From the NCBI RefSeq assembly GCF_013167955.1, contig NZ_BLWF01000002.1, positions 475,185 to 539,184 of the forward strand: 64,000 nucleotides of DNA, written 5' to 3'. This DNA is from Thermanaeromonas sp. C210. Lineage in GTDB: Bacteria > Bacillota > DSM-521 > Neomoorellales > Neomoorellaceae. Position numbers and translations under genes: made by a program. Below the pieces are notes generated by a model. That model searched no databases. It saw only the letters and a program-made list of their open reading frames with translations, and was not told the DNA's origin. This document shows positions 7,976 to 19,042 of the stretch, in pieces (position 1 is the first letter of the stretch; each line of letters starts with the position of its first letter).

Positions 7976-8354
7976 GACTTGACAGGCGCTGCCAGGCCTT
8001 GAGAGCCCCCTCCACCGCCCGCCGGGCGTGCTCCATGAGGAGGCCAATTTCGTGGTGGCCGGCTCCCTCAATGTGGACGCCGGCCACCACCACGGCCGGC
8101 ACTCCGCACCTGGAAGCCAGCAGCAGCGCAGCCGGCCGCGCGAGCTCGTCGTCTTTGTGGCCCACAACAGTAAGAACCGAGGCGGTGGCACTGGTCTTCC
8201 GGGGGTCCCGCAGGCTGGGACGGGGCATGGCCAGGGCCACGGCCCCCACGTGGGGCCTCTCCCCTCCGAAAAGGTGGGCCACCACCCCCTCTCCCGCTCG
8301 AAACAGGCGGCAACAGACCGTGAGTCGGCCGCACCCTGCCCGGTAAGTAATCAC
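7968..8354 (-). CDS. lpdD: LpdD-type prenylated-flavin chaperone
   Basis: A 128-residue protein with the small conserved family motifs RPHVGAVALAMPRPSLRDP, then SVLTVVGHKDDELARPAA, and VVVAGVHIEG. These match the LpdD/VdcD-associated family found with UbiX and UbiD decarboxylases. The presumed role is handling or transfer of prenylated FMN to a UbiD-type decarboxylase. The GTG start overlaps the ubiX stop (GTGA at 8351-8354), so the two are translationally coupled. No ubiD lies in the window, so the client must be elsewhere. Confidence 0.75.
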   Translation of the reverse strand: MITYRAGCGRLTVCCRLFRAGEGVVAHLFGGERPHVGAVALAMPRPSLRDPRKTSATASVLTVVGHKDDELARPAALLLASRCGVPAVVVAGVHIEGAGHHEIGLLMEHARRAVEGALKAWQRLSSPT

Positions 8355-8914
8355 TCCCCCTCACCGCCCCAGCGCCGGTATAAATTATGCTCCAGACCTA
8401 GCTGGTCTAAGATGCGGCCCACCAGGTGGTCCACCAGGTCCTCCAGGGTGCGCGGCCGATGATAAAAGGCCGGCATGGGGGGCAGGATGACGGCGCCCAG
8501 GCGGGCAAGTCGCAGCATATTCTCCAGGTGGATGGCGTTTAAAGGGGTCTCCCGGGGTACGAGGATGAGCTTGCGGCCTTCCTTGAGGGTCACGTCGGCC
8601 GCGCGGCCGACGAGGTTGGAGGCGAGGCCGTGGGCGATATTGGCCAGAGTCTTCATGCTGCAGGGCGCCACTACCATACCTTCATGCCTAAAGGAACCGC
8701 TGGCCACGGCCGCCTCCAGCTGGTCCTCCCGGTAGTTTACGGCGGCCAGGGCCCTAACCTCCTCCACCTTCCAGGAGGTTTCGATTTCTATAGTCTTTTG
8801 CCCCCACCGGCTCAAAATCAGGTGGGTTTCCACCTCCAGATCCCGGAGCACCTCTAGAAGCCGTATACCGTAAATAGCCCCAGTGGCCCCGGTTATAGCT
8901 ACAACAATTCGCAC
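8351..8914 (-). CDS. ubiX: UbiX flavin prenyltransferase
   Basis: Makes prenylated FMN from FMN and dimethylallyl phosphate for UbiD-family decarboxylases. It is 187 aa. Motifs: VVAITGATGAIYG at the N-terminal flavin site, VVAPCSMKTLANIAHG, then LVPRETPLNAIHLENM and PPMPAFYHRP. GTG 8914 sits 8 nt after GGAG and starts directly on the Rossmann strand; the longer frame has no family support. It overlaps the end of the ppx gene by 16 bp and couples to lpdD. Confidence 0.93.
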   Translation of the reverse strand: MRIVVAITGATGAIYGIRLLEVLRDLEVETHLILSRWGQKTIEIETSWKVEEVRALAAVNYREDQLEAAVASGSFRHEGMVVAPCSMKTLANIAHGLASNLVGRAADVTLKEGRKLILVPRETPLNAIHLENMLRLARLGAVILPPMPAFYHRPRTLEDLVDHLVGRILDQLGLEHNLYRRWGGEGE

Positions 8915-9804
8915 CAGTCCATCTCCTCTCCCGCCGCATAGAGAAGCAGGCCCCACAGGAGGTCCGCCTCGCTTACGGTGACCTCCTCCGCTCCCAGGCC
9001 CTGCAGAACCTCGAGTAAAATGCTTATTCCCGCCACGATAATGTCGGCGCGTTCCGGCTGGAGGCCGGGGATCTTCCTTCTCTCTTCCACCGGCAGGGCT
9101 TTTAGGGTATCCCGCCAGTAATGAATCCTTTCCCGCCGCAGGGTGAACCCGTGCACCCGGTCGGGCCGGTAATCCCTTAGGCCTTGCTCCATGGCGGCCA
9201 GGGTGGTGGCCGTGCCGCCCGTGGCAACCACCCGGGAAAAGCCCTCATTCCCGACTTCCCGCAGCACCGGCACCAGCGCCCGTGCCATGGCGGCCTCCGG
9301 TGTACGGGCCTCGGTGCAGCGGACGGCCCCCAGGGGAATACTCCGCAAATTTAGGCGGCCGTGATCTTCCCAGCTTAATTCCGTGCTGCCGCCCCCCACA
9401 TCTACTACCAGGATGCGCTCCGCGTTCCCGTGCTTAAGGCCTGCCCTGACCCCGCGATAATTCAAAAGGGCTTCCGCTTCCCCGGTGATAATCTTCGCCG
9501 TCAGGCCGGTAGCTTGTCGGAGGCCGTCCAGGAGCTGGTGGGCGTTCTCCGCCTCCCTGGCGGCCGAGGTGGCCACGGCGGCCATTCCCGCCAGGGGAAA
9601 GGTCCGCGCCTCGGCCACCAGCTCCCTGGCGCCCTCTATGGTCCTCTCGATGGCCGTGGGAACCAGCCTGCCTCCCTGAAACCCCGCCATGAGGCGGGTG
9701 CTCCGGAGGCTCTGCCGCAGGGGGTGTACCTGCCCTCCTTCTACTTGTCCCACCAGCAGGCGAACAGAGTTAGAGCCTATATCCAGAGCGGCGCAAATAG
9801 GCAT
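8899..9804 (-). CDS. ppx: Ppx/GppA family exopolyphosphatase or pppGpp phosphohydrolase
   Basis: A 301-residue member of the ASKHA-fold Ppx/GppA family acting on polyphosphate or pppGpp. Visible nucleotide-binding motifs are AALDIGSNSVRLLVG at the N-terminus and VVDVGGGSTELSW near the middle, plus VATGGTATTLAAM and RADIIVAGISILLEVL. It corresponds to the N-terminal catalytic region only, as in short clostridial members; Ppx versus GppA cannot be decided. ATG 9804 has GAAGGAG 10 nt upstream. It lies between an S1-domain gene and ubiX. Confidence 0.9.
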   Translation of the reverse strand: MPICAALDIGSNSVRLLVGQVEGGQVHPLRQSLRSTRLMAGFQGGRLVPTAIERTIEGARELVAEARTFPLAGMAAVATSAAREAENAHQLLDGLRQATGLTAKIITGEAEALLNYRGVRAGLKHGNAERILVVDVGGGSTELSWEDHGRLNLRSIPLGAVRCTEARTPEAAMARALVPVLREVGNEGFSRVVATGGTATTLAAMEQGLRDYRPDRVHGFTLRRERIHYWRDTLKALPVEERRKIPGLQPERADIIVAGISILLEVLQGLGAEEVTVSEADLLWGLLLYAAGEEMDWCELL

Positions 9805-9837
9805 GGCGCAACTGCTCCTTCTATGCAGCACAAGAAT

Positions 9838-9857
9838 GGGCACCCCTTCGGGTGCCC
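9838..9857. terminator. Perfect hairpin between the S1-domain gene and ppx
   Basis: GGGCACCC and GGGTGCCC form an 8-bp stem with a 4-nt loop. On the minus strand ATTCTTGT follows, so termination would be weak. It lies 45 bp after the S1-domain gene. Confidence 0.45.
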
Positions 9858-9901
9858 GGCTTGCAGCCGCTTAGATGCTTGATGGTCGTATAATCCCCCA
9901 C

Positions 9902-10297
9902 CTAGTAGCTCCGCGCCCCGCGGCCTCTACGCCTGGCTTCGGTCTGGCGCCGCAGGTCCTGGAGCCGCTCGTCACTCTCCCTGAGGAAGCGGGCCAGCTT
10001 TTCCTCGAAGGAGGCGTGGGCCCTGGGTTTGGACGAGGCCCTCTTGCCCGTTCTCTCCGGTTCCGGTAGCGCTCGCTTGATGGAGAGCCCTATTTTCCCC
10101 CCCTCATCGAGCCGGATCACTTTGACGCGCACCCGGTCCTGAACTTTAACATAATCGCTGACGTCCTTCACAAAGGTGTGGGCCACTTCGGAGATGTGCA
10201 CCAGACCGGTAACCCCACCCGGCAGTTCCACAAAGGCCCCGAATTTGGTGACCCCCGTGACCACGCCTTCCAGGATACTGCCCACTTCAATGGTCAT
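9902..10297 (-). CDS. S1 RNA-binding domain protein (YabR-like)
   Basis: A 131-residue protein with one N-terminal S1 domain (about residues 4-75: VGSILEGVVTGVTKFGAFVEL, then GLVHISEVAHTFVKDV and VKVIRLDEGGKIGLSIK) and a basic Arg-rich C-terminal tail. This is the general-stress-protein-13/YabR architecture, an RNA- or ribosome-associated protein. ATG 10297 begins on the conserved domain; the longer frame starts within a non-homologous stretch. It follows murA downstream with about 90 bp between. Confidence 0.85.
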   Translation of the reverse strand: MTIEVGSILEGVVTGVTKFGAFVELPGGVTGLVHISEVAHTFVKDVSDYVKVQDRVRVKVIRLDEGGKIGLSIKRALPEPERTGKRASSKPRAHASFEEKLARFLRESDERLQDLRRQTEARRRGRGARSY

Positions 10298-10384
10298 AGA
10301 AATAATATGCCCCCTGGGTTTTAAGAATAGAACGCAGATGATATCATTATATGCAAGGGGTGCGAAAATTGTCAATAGCCTTTC

Positions 10385-11632
10385 TCAATTCTCGGTGATG
10401 TCAGCCCCCAGGCCCTGGAGCTTGCCCACCAGATCCTCATATCCCCGCCGGATATGGTGCACGCAGCCTATTTCGGTCTCCCCTTCGGCCATGAGCCCGG
10501 CAATGACCAGAGCAGCCCCCGCCCGTAGGTCGGTAGCCTTAACACAGGCCCCGGTAAGTTTTTCTACGCCCTTAACCACCGCACAATGTCCTTCGATGAC
10601 AATCTGGGCCCCCATGCGCTTGAGTTCATTGACGTGCATGAAGCGGTTTTCAAACACGGTTTCCGTAATGACGCTGCTGCCCTGCGCCACGGTCAGGAGG
10701 GCCATGAACTGGGCTTGCATGTCCGTCGGAAACCCGGGATAGGGCATAGTCTTGAGATCCACCGCCTTCGGGGGCAGCTCGGCCCGGACCCGCACCCCGC
10801 CGTTTTCCTCTTCCAACACGGCTCCCGCTTCCCTCAATTTGGCCATAACGGCCTTGAGGTGGGTGGGGATGACGTTCTCCACCAGTACGTCGCCCCCCGT
10901 GGCCGCCGCCGCTACCATAAAGGTGCCGGCCTCGATGCGGTCGGGTATGACGGCATGGGAAGTCCCGCGGAGTTGTTTTACGCCCTCGACCCTTATAACC
11001 CGGGTACCGGCCCCGGTTATCCGCCCGCCCATGGCGTTTATAAAATTGGCCAGGTCAACAATCTCCGGTTCGCCGGCGGCATTTTCGATGGTGGTCGTCC
11101 CTTCCGCCAGGGCCGCGGCCATCATGATGTTTTCGGTAGCCCCTACGCTGGGAAAATCAAGGTAAATGGAAGCCCCACGCAAGCGACGGGCACGGGCCTT
11201 GACCCAGCCGTTTTTCACCTCGATTTCCGCCCCCAGGGCGGCCAGGCCCTTGAGGTGCAGGTCAATGGGACGGGCGCCGATGGCACAGCCGCCGGGCAGG
11301 GCTACCTTGACCTTTCCGGCCCGGGCCAGGAGGGGGCCTAAAACCAAAAAGGACGCCCGCATGCGCCGCACAAAATCATAGGGCGGGGCCACGCCGGTTA
11401 TGCCTTCGTTGATGATCGTCAGGGTTTGCCGGCCGGGAAGGACGCGCAGGCCCAGCTCCCTGACCACCCCACACATGGTGTCCACATCCGCCAGATGGGG
11501 TACTTCTTCCAGGCGGCACTCCCCTTCCGCCAAGAGGCAGGCGGCAATGATGGGCAAGGCCGCATTTTTAGCCCCGCTGATCGCAACCCGGCCTTCCAGC
11601 CGGGCTCCTCCTCTCACCCTTATGGTGTCCAA
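10385..11632 (-). CDS. murA: UDP-N-acetylglucosamine 1-carboxyvinyltransferase
   Basis: First committed step of peptidoglycan synthesis: transfers enolpyruvate from PEP to UDP-GlcNAc. It is 415 aa, full length. The N-terminus [14 protein letters not shown] and SGAKNAALP are typical. The catalytic, fosfomycin-target cysteine is Cys116 in [16 protein letters not shown] 11632 follows AAAGGAG and matches family N-termini; a TTG at 11668 would add 12 unsupported residues. It lies downstream of atpC-ywmB, the classical Firmicutes arrangement. Confidence 0.95.
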   Translation of the reverse strand: MDTIRVRGGARLEGRVAISGAKNAALPIIAACLLAEGECRLEEVPHLADVDTMCGVVRELGLRVLPGRQTLTIINEGITGVAPPYDFVRRMRASFLVLGPLLARAGKVKVALPGGCAIGARPIDLHLKGLAALGAEIEVKNGWVKARARRLRGASIYLDFPSVGATENIMMAAALAEGTTTIENAAGEPEIVDLANFINAMGGRITGAGTRVIRVEGVKQLRGTSHAVIPDRIEAGTFMVAAAATGGDVLVENVIPTHLKAVMAKLREAGAVLEEENGGVRVRAELPPKAVDLKTMPYPGFPTDMQAQFMALLTVAQGSSVITETVFENRFMHVNELKRMGAQIVIEGHCAVVKGVEKLTGACVKATDLRAGAALVIAGLMAEGETEIGCVHHIRRGYEDLVGKLQGLGADITEN

Positions 11633-11693
11633 GTTTATCTTTACTCCTTTTTCCGGCCTTATTTGCAACCAGATTGATTATAACATAGGCTGC

Positions 11694-12524
11694 CTAATAC
11701 TCGCCACCCAAACGTGGAGAACCTATGTGCAGGTAAGTTGTCCCAGTACCGTGGTGGTAGCGCAGGGCCACCTGGAGGTTGACGCGCCCCTCCCTTACCT
11801 CCCTCTGCTCGAGCAACAGGGGGCTGTAGGCGCTAAGGCTCAGCACTTCTTCATCCTCCACACCCTCCACCGGGCTGGCCTGCAGGGCCTGCAGCACGGC
11901 CGCCGCCCGCCGGCGGCGTTCCTCTGGGGACAGGCGTCCCGGGATCTGGCCGGTGGCCGTATAGGCCAGGTGGGGGCCGACCCCGAATTCGGCGAAGGCC
12001 CTCACGGCCTGCCGTTCCCACTCCTTAAGGGTGGCAGCCATCCCGTCCTCGCCGGGACCTCCCTTCCATTGGAGTAAAAGGTATGTCTCGCCACCATCTC
12101 CCGTTTCTCCCAGGCTCTGGACCGCCAGGTAGAGGACGGCGTCCGCTCCCACCGCTCCCTCCCACGCGCAGGACCGGAAAACAGGTCCCTCTTCCCTCCT
12201 CCAGGAAAGGTCTTCCGTTAATCCCAGGGCCCTGGCCGCCTGCGCGGCCGCCCGGGATACCTGCTCCCAGTCCTCCCAAGCCCCAGCAATTCTGCCCCAG
12301 CTCTCCAGGCCGCCGCCGAGACTCTGGGCCTCGGCGGCCTCCAGGGCCCCCTCTAGGAGGTCGGGAACTTCCGACCGTCCTTCTGCCTGGGATGGCACAG
12401 AGGTCGGCTGGGTATTTTCATAGGCCCAGGGCCTCCAGCCGGTAAGCCACCCACAGGTTACGCTCAGGATTACCAGTCCGCCTACCAGGGCCTTAAGCTT
12501 AAGCGGCCCTCCAGGTGCGCGCAT
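11694..12524 (-). CDS. ywmB: YwmB family protein (TATA-box-binding-like fold), exported
   Basis: A 276-residue protein with one N-terminal membrane segment (LKALVGGLVILSVTCGWL) followed by an extracytoplasmic region that matches the YwmB/DUF1779 family in length and position. Supporting features are VARHYHH-like beta segments near the C-terminus and the conserved atpC-ywmB-murA order of endospore formers. Biochemical function is unknown. ATG 12524 is preceded by AGGGGG at suitable distance. The assignment rests more on context than on motifs. Confidence 0.7.
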   Translation of the reverse strand: MRAPGGPLKLKALVGGLVILSVTCGWLTGWRPWAYENTQPTSVPSQAEGRSEVPDLLEGALEAAEAQSLGGGLESWGRIAGAWEDWEQVSRAAAQAARALGLTEDLSWRREEGPVFRSCAWEGAVGADAVLYLAVQSLGETGDGGETYLLLQWKGGPGEDGMAATLKEWERQAVRAFAEFGVGPHLAYTATGQIPGRLSPEERRRRAAAVLQALQASPVEGVEDEEVLSLSAYSPLLLEQREVREGRVNLQVALRYHHGTGTTYLHIGSPRLGGEY

Positions 12525-12630
12525 AACGGTACCCCCTAAAGGATTCTCACCCCCTATTCTTGCCATCTATCCTAATAGGTAATCCTTCGAGGGCCACGCA
12601 CGTTATGATTTCATCCCCGCGGCCAAGGAT

Positions 12631-13062
12631 TCACTCCGCAGTGCCTGCCGCCTTCAGCCTGGCCACGGCCCGCTTGCGGGCCGCCTCCGCCCGCACCAGG
12701 TCCACCCCCGGCGGCCTCTCCTTTAGGCGCCTTTCGGCCCTTTCCTTAGCCCTGCGCGCCCGCTCTACATCGATTTCTTCGGCTTTTTCGGCGGTGTCCG
12801 CCAGGATTACCACCCGGTCGTCCGCCACTTCGAGAAGACCTCCGCCAACTGCCAGCCTTCTCTCCTGCCCGCCTTCCCGGTAGGTGACCACTCCAGGCAC
12901 CAGCAGGGTTACCATGGGGGCGTGGCCGGGCAGGATGCCCAGATAACCCAGGACACCCGGGGCGACAAGGCTGGTAGCCTCGGTACGCAAAAGCACCCTC
13001 TCCGGCGTTACGACTTCCATGGTAAAGGGGCCGCGGGCGACTGCTTTTTCCTTTTCGGCCAT
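12631..13062 (-). CDS. atpC: F1 ATP synthase subunit epsilon
   Basis: Regulatory central-stalk subunit, 143 aa. N-terminal beta-sandwich: MEVVTPERVLL, GYLGILPGHAPMVTLL and VGGGLLEVADDRVVILAD. C-terminal helical hairpin: IDVERARRAKERAERRL, and onward. ATG 13062 is 6 nt after GGGAGGTAGGG. It is last in the atp operon, 16 bp after atpD. Confidence 0.96.
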   Translation of the reverse strand: MAEKEKAVARGPFTMEVVTPERVLLRTEATSLVAPGVLGYLGILPGHAPMVTLLVPGVVTYREGGQERRLAVGGGLLEVADDRVVILADTAEKAEEIDVERARRAKERAERRLKERPPGVDLVRAEAARKRAVARLKAAGTAE

Positions 13063-13078
13063 CACCCTACCTCCCGGC

Positions 13079-14476
<1,398 letters not shown>

Positions 14477-14527
14477 TCACCTCACTTGTTACCCCACACC
14501 CTCTAGGTGGCAGAAGGTAATAAACCG

Positions 14528-15379
14528 CTACTGCAAGGCCTCGGCCCCGGCCACTACCTCTACGATCTCGCGGGTAATGGCCGCCTGGCGGGCCCGGTTA
14601 AAGGAAAGGGTTAACTTCTCGATCATCTCCGCCGCGTTCTCCGTAGCATGATCCATGGCCGTCATGCGCGCCCCGTGCTCGCTGGCTTTGGCTTCCAGGA
14701 GGGCCCGGTACACCTGAATCTCGCAATAGCGGGGTAAAAGGGCCCCGAGGACCTCCTTCTGCCCGGGCTCATAAATATACTCGTGGGCCTCGGGCCTTTC
14801 CCCCGGCGGCGGGGTAATGGGCAGGAGCTTATCCACCCGGGGCACCTGCCGGATGGCCGAGTAGAACCGGCTGTAAATGAGATAAACCTCGTCCAAGACG
14901 CCATCCAGGAAGAGCTGCATCAGCCGGCGAGCAATCTGCCGGGCCAGGACGGGGTCCGGGGCATCGCCCAGGTTGAGGTACTCCTCGAGGATTTCTACTT
15001 GGCGCCGCCGGAAGTAGTCCCGGCCCTTCCGTCCTATGGTGATGAGGGCTGCCGGCCGCTCTTCCTGGGCCAGCCTCTCTTGGGCTAAGCGGATGAGGTT
15101 GGCATTATAACCGCCGGCCAGGCCCCGGTCGGCTGTAATGAGAACGTACCCTACCTTGCGCACTTCCCGCACGGCCGCCAGGGGCTGCTCCCCGGGGTCG
15201 GTGGAGGCCACCAGATGCCCGATGACTTCGGCCAGTTTATCCCCGTAGGGGCGTCCGGAGGCCACCCGGTACTGGATCTTGCGCAGTTTGGCCGCCGCCA
15301 CCATTTTCATAGCCCGGGTGATCTGCTGGGTGTTGCGGATGCTCTTTATGCGGCGTTTGAGGTCCCGCATGGTGGGCAT
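14528..15379 (-). CDS. atpG: F1 ATP synthase subunit gamma
   Basis: Rotor shaft of F1, 283 aa. The N-terminal helix MRDLKRRIKSIRNTQQITRAMKMVAAAKLRK and the C-terminal helix ATENAAEMIEKLTLSFNRARQAAITREI form the coiled-coil shaft; VLITADRGLAGGYN is the Rossmann-like region. ATG 15379 follows AGGGGGTGA. It is followed by atpD. Confidence 0.97.
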   Translation of the reverse strand: MPTMRDLKRRIKSIRNTQQITRAMKMVAAAKLRKIQYRVASGRPYGDKLAEVIGHLVASTDPGEQPLAAVREVRKVGYVLITADRGLAGGYNANLIRLAQERLAQEERPAALITIGRKGRDYFRRRQVEILEEYLNLGDAPDPVLARQIARRLMQLFLDGVLDEVYLIYSRFYSAIRQVPRVDKLLPITPPPGERPEAHEYIYEPGQKEVLGALLPRYCEIQVYRALLEAKASEHGARMTAMDHATENAAEMIEKLTLSFNRARQAAITREIVEVVAGAEALQ

Positions 15380-15423
15380 GATATCTCACCCCCTTAGGCG
15401 GCGCCCGGTAAAGCTATTCGTCC

Positions 15424-16941
15424 TTACGCCGCCGGGCTGAAGGTCCCTTTAAATTCCTGGATGGCTTTCTCTAAGCTTTCCTCTACTTCCGCGGTAAGCT
15501 CCTTCTTATCCCGGATGGCGGCCAGGATCTCCGGGTGCTGGGAGCGCAGATAGTGGAGGAATTCGGCCTCAAAGGGACGCACCCTCTCCACGGGCAGGTC
15601 GTCCAGGTAGCCGTTGACGGCCGCGTAGATGACCACCACCTGCTCCTCCACCGGCATGGGCTGGTACTGGTCCTGCTTGAGGATTTCCACCATGCGCTCA
15701 CCGCGGGCCAGCCGGGCCTGGGTGGCTTTGTCCAGGTCCGACCCGAACTGGGCAAAGGCCGCCAGTTCGCGGTACTGGGCCAGGTCGAGGCGCAGCCTAC
15801 CGGCGACCTGCTTCATAGCCTTGATCTGCGCCGCGCCGCCCACCCGGGAGACGGAAAGGCCCACGTTAATGGCCGGCCTCACCCCGGCATAGAAAAGGTC
15901 GGACTCCAGGTAGATCTGGCCGTCGGTTATGGAGATCACGTTGGTGGGAATGTAGGCGGACACATCCCCCGCCTGGGTCTCGATGATGGGCAGGGCGGTG
16001 AGGGAACCCCCACCCATTTCTTCCGACAGGCGAGCCGCCCTCTCCAGCAGCCGGGAATGGAGATAAAAGACGTCCCCGGGATAGGCCTCGCGGCCGGGAG
16101 GCCGGCGAAGGAGGAGCGAGAGCTCGCGGTACGCGGCGGCGTGTTTGGAGAGGTCGTCGTAAATGCAGAGGACGTCCTTGTGCTGCTCGTACATGAAATA
16201 CTCGCCCATGGCACAGCCGGCATAAGGAGCAATATACAGCAGGGGAGCCGGCTCGCTGGCCGTAGCCGATACTACGATGGTGTAGTCCATGGCTCCGGCC
16301 TCCTCCAGGCGGCGCACCACACCCGCCACCGTGGAGGCCTTCTGGCCGATGGCCACGTAAATGCAGATGACGTCCTGCCCCTTTTGATTGATAATGGTGT
16401 CCACGGCGATGGCCGTCTTCCCCGTCTGCCGGTCGCCGATGATGAGCTCCCGCTGGCCGCGGCCGATGGGGATCATGGAATCGATGGCCTTGATCCCCGT
16501 CTGCAGGGGCGTATTTACCGGACGGCGGTAGATGACACCGGGCGCCGGGGACTCCACCGGCCGGAAGCGCTCGGTTTTAATGGGTCCTTTGCCGTCGAGG
16601 GGCTGCCCCAGGGGATTGACCACCCGGCCTATAAGGGCCTCCCCCACCGGCACCTCGGTTATGCGCCCCGTGCGCTTTACCCGGTCTCCTTCTTTGATAT
16701 GGTTGTAAGGCCCCAAGATGACGCAACCCACATTATCCTCTTCCAGGTTGAGGGCCATACCGTAAACGCCGCCGGGGAACTCCAGCAGCTCACCGGCCAT
16801 GGCCTGCTCCAGGCCGTAAACGCGGGCAATGCCGTCCCCTACCTGGGTCACTATACCTACCTCGGCGACCTCCACCTCGGCCTCATATCGCTCAATCTGG
16901 CTTTTCAAGATGCTGGTGATCTCGTCGGGACGTATGCTCAA
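15424..16941 (-). CDS. atpA: F1 ATP synthase subunit alpha
   Basis: Non-catalytic nucleotide-binding subunit, 505 aa. Walker A is [10 protein letters not shown], with [14 protein letters not shown], the alpha-specific signature near the catalytic interface. TTG 16941 gives the family-typical start [17 protein letters not shown] and has AGAGGTG at 9 nt; a GTG at 16953 overlaps the SD and is unlikely. It is flanked by atpH and atpG. Confidence 0.97.
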   Translation of the reverse strand: MSIRPDEITSILKSQIERYEAEVEVAEVGIVTQVGDGIARVYGLEQAMAGELLEFPGGVYGMALNLEEDNVGCVILGPYNHIKEGDRVKRTGRITEVPVGEALIGRVVNPLGQPLDGKGPIKTERFRPVESPAPGVIYRRPVNTPLQTGIKAIDSMIPIGRGQRELIIGDRQTGKTAIAVDTIINQKGQDVICIYVAIGQKASTVAGVVRRLEEAGAMDYTIVVSATASEPAPLLYIAPYAGCAMGEYFMYEQHKDVLCIYDDLSKHAAAYRELSLLLRRPPGREAYPGDVFYLHSRLLERAARLSEEMGGGSLTALPIIETQAGDVSAYIPTNVISITDGQIYLESDLFYAGVRPAINVGLSVSRVGGAAQIKAMKQVAGRLRLDLAQYRELAAFAQFGSDLDKATQARLARGERMVEILKQDQYQPMPVEEQVVVIYAAVNGYLDDLPVERVRPFEAEFLHYLRSQHPEILAAIRDKKELTAEVEESLEKAIQEFKGTFSPAA

Positions 16942-16960
16942 GGACTTTTTCACCTCTCTG

Positions 16961-17503
16961 TCACTGAACCTCTAGGCGCTGCAGGCGGTCCTTCAAAAGT
17001 TCCAGGCGCTTCTTTACGCTGGCGTCCAGAACGCGGTCCCCCACCTTCAGCACCATGCCCCCCATTACTTCCTCGCTTAACCGATTCCGGAGGCGGACCC
17101 GCCGCCCCGTAAGGCGGCCCAGGCGTTCTTCCAGGCGAGAGAACACGTCATCCGGCACCGGCACCCTGGTGATGACTTCAGCCTCCAGAATCCCTTCCGC
17201 CAGGTCCACCAGCTGCTGCAACTGCCTCACCATTTGGGGCAGCAGGCGCTCGCGCCTCTTGTCCAGCACCGTGTACAGGAAATTACGCGTCTCTTCCCGG
17301 AGGTCGGGAAAGAGGGCGGCCAGCAGTTTCTTTTTCTCTCGGGCCGGTATTAACTGGTGGTACAAAATACGGCCCACCTGGGGTTCCGACTCCACGGTGG
17401 AGACCACCCGCTCCAGCTCCTCCCTGACCTCCGCCAGCACACCCCTTTCCCTGGCCAGGGTAAAGAGGGCCTGGGCGTAGCGCCTGGCAACTTTCCAACT
17501 CAT
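16961..17503 (-). CDS. atpH: F1 ATP synthase subunit delta
   Basis: Peripheral-stalk subunit joining alpha to b, 180 aa. Starts [21 protein letters not shown] and ends in the conserved [23 protein letters not shown] block. ATG 17503 overlaps the atpF stop by 4 nt (ATGA), indicating translational coupling. Confidence 0.96.
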   Translation of the reverse strand: MSWKVARRYAQALFTLARERGVLAEVREELERVVSTVESEPQVGRILYHQLIPAREKKKLLAALFPDLREETRNFLYTVLDKRRERLLPQMVRQLQQLVDLAEGILEAEVITRVPVPDDVFSRLEERLGRLTGRRVRLRNRLSEEVMGGMVLKVGDRVLDASVKKRLELLKDRLQRLEVQ

Positions 17504-18006
17504 TGCAATCTCTCCACTTCGGCCAGGGATTCCTCCAGGAGCCGCTTCTGGTCCTCGGAGGTCAGGGATTTGTTAATGATTTTCTCGGCCACCAGTATCG
17601 CTAAACCGGCAGCCTCATCCCGGATGGCGGCCAGGGCTTTGGCCTTCTCTCCGGCGATTTCGGCCCGCGCCTGTTCCAGGGTCCGGCTGGCCTCCTCCCG
17701 AGCCCGTTTTACAATATCTTCCCGCATTTCCTCTCCCAGCCGGGTGGCGCGGTCGATGATGGCCTGGGCTTCCTGGCGGGCCCCCGCCAGCTGGTTTTCG
17801 TACTCCTGCAACATCCTTTCGGCCTTTTCTTTGGCCAGGGCGGCGTCCTGCAGGGAACCCTCTATTTTGGCCTCTCGTTCGGCCAGGATCTTGCCCAGGG
17901 GTTTATATAGTAGAACATAAAGGACCCCCATGACGATCAGGAGATCCAGGACTTGCCACAGGAAAGTCCAAAAATTGAAATTAAGGGCTTGGAAAATAGC
18001 TTCCAA
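17500..18006 (-). CDS. atpF: Fo ATP synthase subunit b
   Basis: Peripheral-stalk subunit, 168 aa: one N-terminal membrane helix (WTFLWQVLDLLIVMGVLYVLLYKPLG) followed by a long charged helix with alternating Glu, Arg, Ala and Gln (about residues 35-165) that forms the right-handed coiled coil. A single b gene, no b'. It is followed with 4-nt overlap by atpH. Confidence 0.96.
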   Translation of the reverse strand: MEAIFQALNFNFWTFLWQVLDLLIVMGVLYVLLYKPLGKILAEREAKIEGSLQDAALAKEKAERMLQEYENQLAGARQEAQAIIDRATRLGEEMREDIVKRAREEASRTLEQARAEIAGEKAKALAAIRDEAAGLAILVAEKIINKSLTSEDQKRLLEESLAEVERLQ

Positions 18007-18090
18007 AGGTTCGACCCCCTTCAGCGAACACCTGATGGGAGGGGCGAACAGGTGGTTCCTTCCCTTAACCCGTTCGCCCTCTTTTCTTCC

Positions 18091-18315
18091 TTAAAGTTTG
18101 GTCCACATCAGGATGGCAATAACAAAGGAGAAGAGCGTCAGGGCTTCCATGAAGGCCAGGGCCAGGAGCAGGGTAGTCCGGATGTTCCCTGCGGCCTCTG
18201 GCTGCCGGGCGATGCCCTCCATGGCCCGGGCCGAAGCGTTGCCTTGTCCCAAGGCAGAACCCAGGGCCGGCAGGCCGATGGCCAGGGCAACACCGATGAA
18301 GCCGAGAGCCGTCAT
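18091..18315 (-). CDS. atpE: Fo ATP synthase subunit c
   Basis: Proteolipid of the rotor ring, 74 aa, two membrane helices joined by the polar ARQPEA loop. The ion-binding carboxylate is Glu57 in [12 protein letters not shown]. The residue after it is Ala; Na+-coupled rings normally carry Ser or Thr there plus a later Tyr. This suggests H+ coupling (inference). Confidence 0.97.
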   Translation of the reverse strand: MTALGFIGVALAIGLPALGSALGQGNASARAMEGIARQPEAAGNIRTTLLLALAFMEALTLFSFVIAILMWTKL

Positions 18316-18352
18316 GATTTTCCCTCCCTTTCAGCGTTATTCCGGCCTTAAA

Positions 18353-19042
18353 TTAGTGGCCGTGAAGGAAATTGGCTATATAGGTAACGGTTAAAAGGGT
18401 GAAAATAAACGCCTGAATGAGGCCCATGATGACCCCCAGGAGCATAATGGGGGTGGGAATGAAAAAGGGTACTAAAATGATGAGGATCGTTACCACCATC
18501 TCTTCCCCGAACATGTTGCCGAAAAGACGGAGGGAAAGAGACAGGGGCTTCACCAGTTCTTCGATAACGTTAAGGGGAAACATGAAGGGAGCAGGGGAGA
18601 AGAAATGTTTGATATATCCCTTCAATCCTTTCTTGCGGATAGCAATCAGTTGAACCAGGATAATGGTGGTAACCCCGAAGGCCGCAGTAGTACTCAAATC
18701 CATGGTGGGCGGCTTCATACCGGGGATAAACCACGAGAGGTTGAGGGAAAGGATGAAAATGAAGAGGGTAGCCACCAGAGGAAGGTATTTCCTCCCTTCC
18801 TTACCCGCAACCTCCTCCAGGAGCCCCATAATAAATTCCAGTAACATCTCCAGGATGTGCTGGACGCCCCGGGGTATAAACTGGAGCCTCCGGGTGGCCA
18901 CGAAAACCCCCAGGAAAAGGAGGGCCATGATTATCCACGTGTTGACTACCGTGGAATACACGGGAATGGGCCCCAGATGAAATACCACGTGGGGCTGGAC
19001 GTGCTCCATAACGGTTGCCAGCTGGTGGAGCTTGCCTTCCAT
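18353..19042 (-). CDS. atpB: Fo ATP synthase subunit a
   Basis: Membrane stator with the ion half-channels, 229 aa, about five or six helices. The essential arginine is in LSLSLRLFGNMFGEE, and the last helices contain LIQAFIFTLLTVTYI. ATG 19042 is 9 nt after GGAGGGA. Longer in-frame starts up to 19123 would add a non-conserved stretch. A 410-bp gap separates it from atpI and contains a dispersed repeat. Confidence 0.95.
   Translation of the reverse strand: MEGKLHQLATVMEHVQPHVVFHLGPIPVYSTVVNTWIIMALLFLGVFVATRRLQFIPRGVQHILEMLLEFIMGLLEEVAGKEGRKYLPLVATLFIFILSLNLSWFIPGMKPPTMDLSTTAAFGVTTIILVQLIAIRKKGLKGYIKHFFSPAPFMFPLNVIEELVKPLSLSLRLFGNMFGEEMVVTILIILVPFFIPTPIMLLGVIMGLIQAFIFTLLTVTYIANFLHGH

Noticed and set aside
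15535-17112. Long plus-strand ORF opposite atpA
   Set aside because: An antisense shadow of a highly conserved gene in GC-rich DNA.
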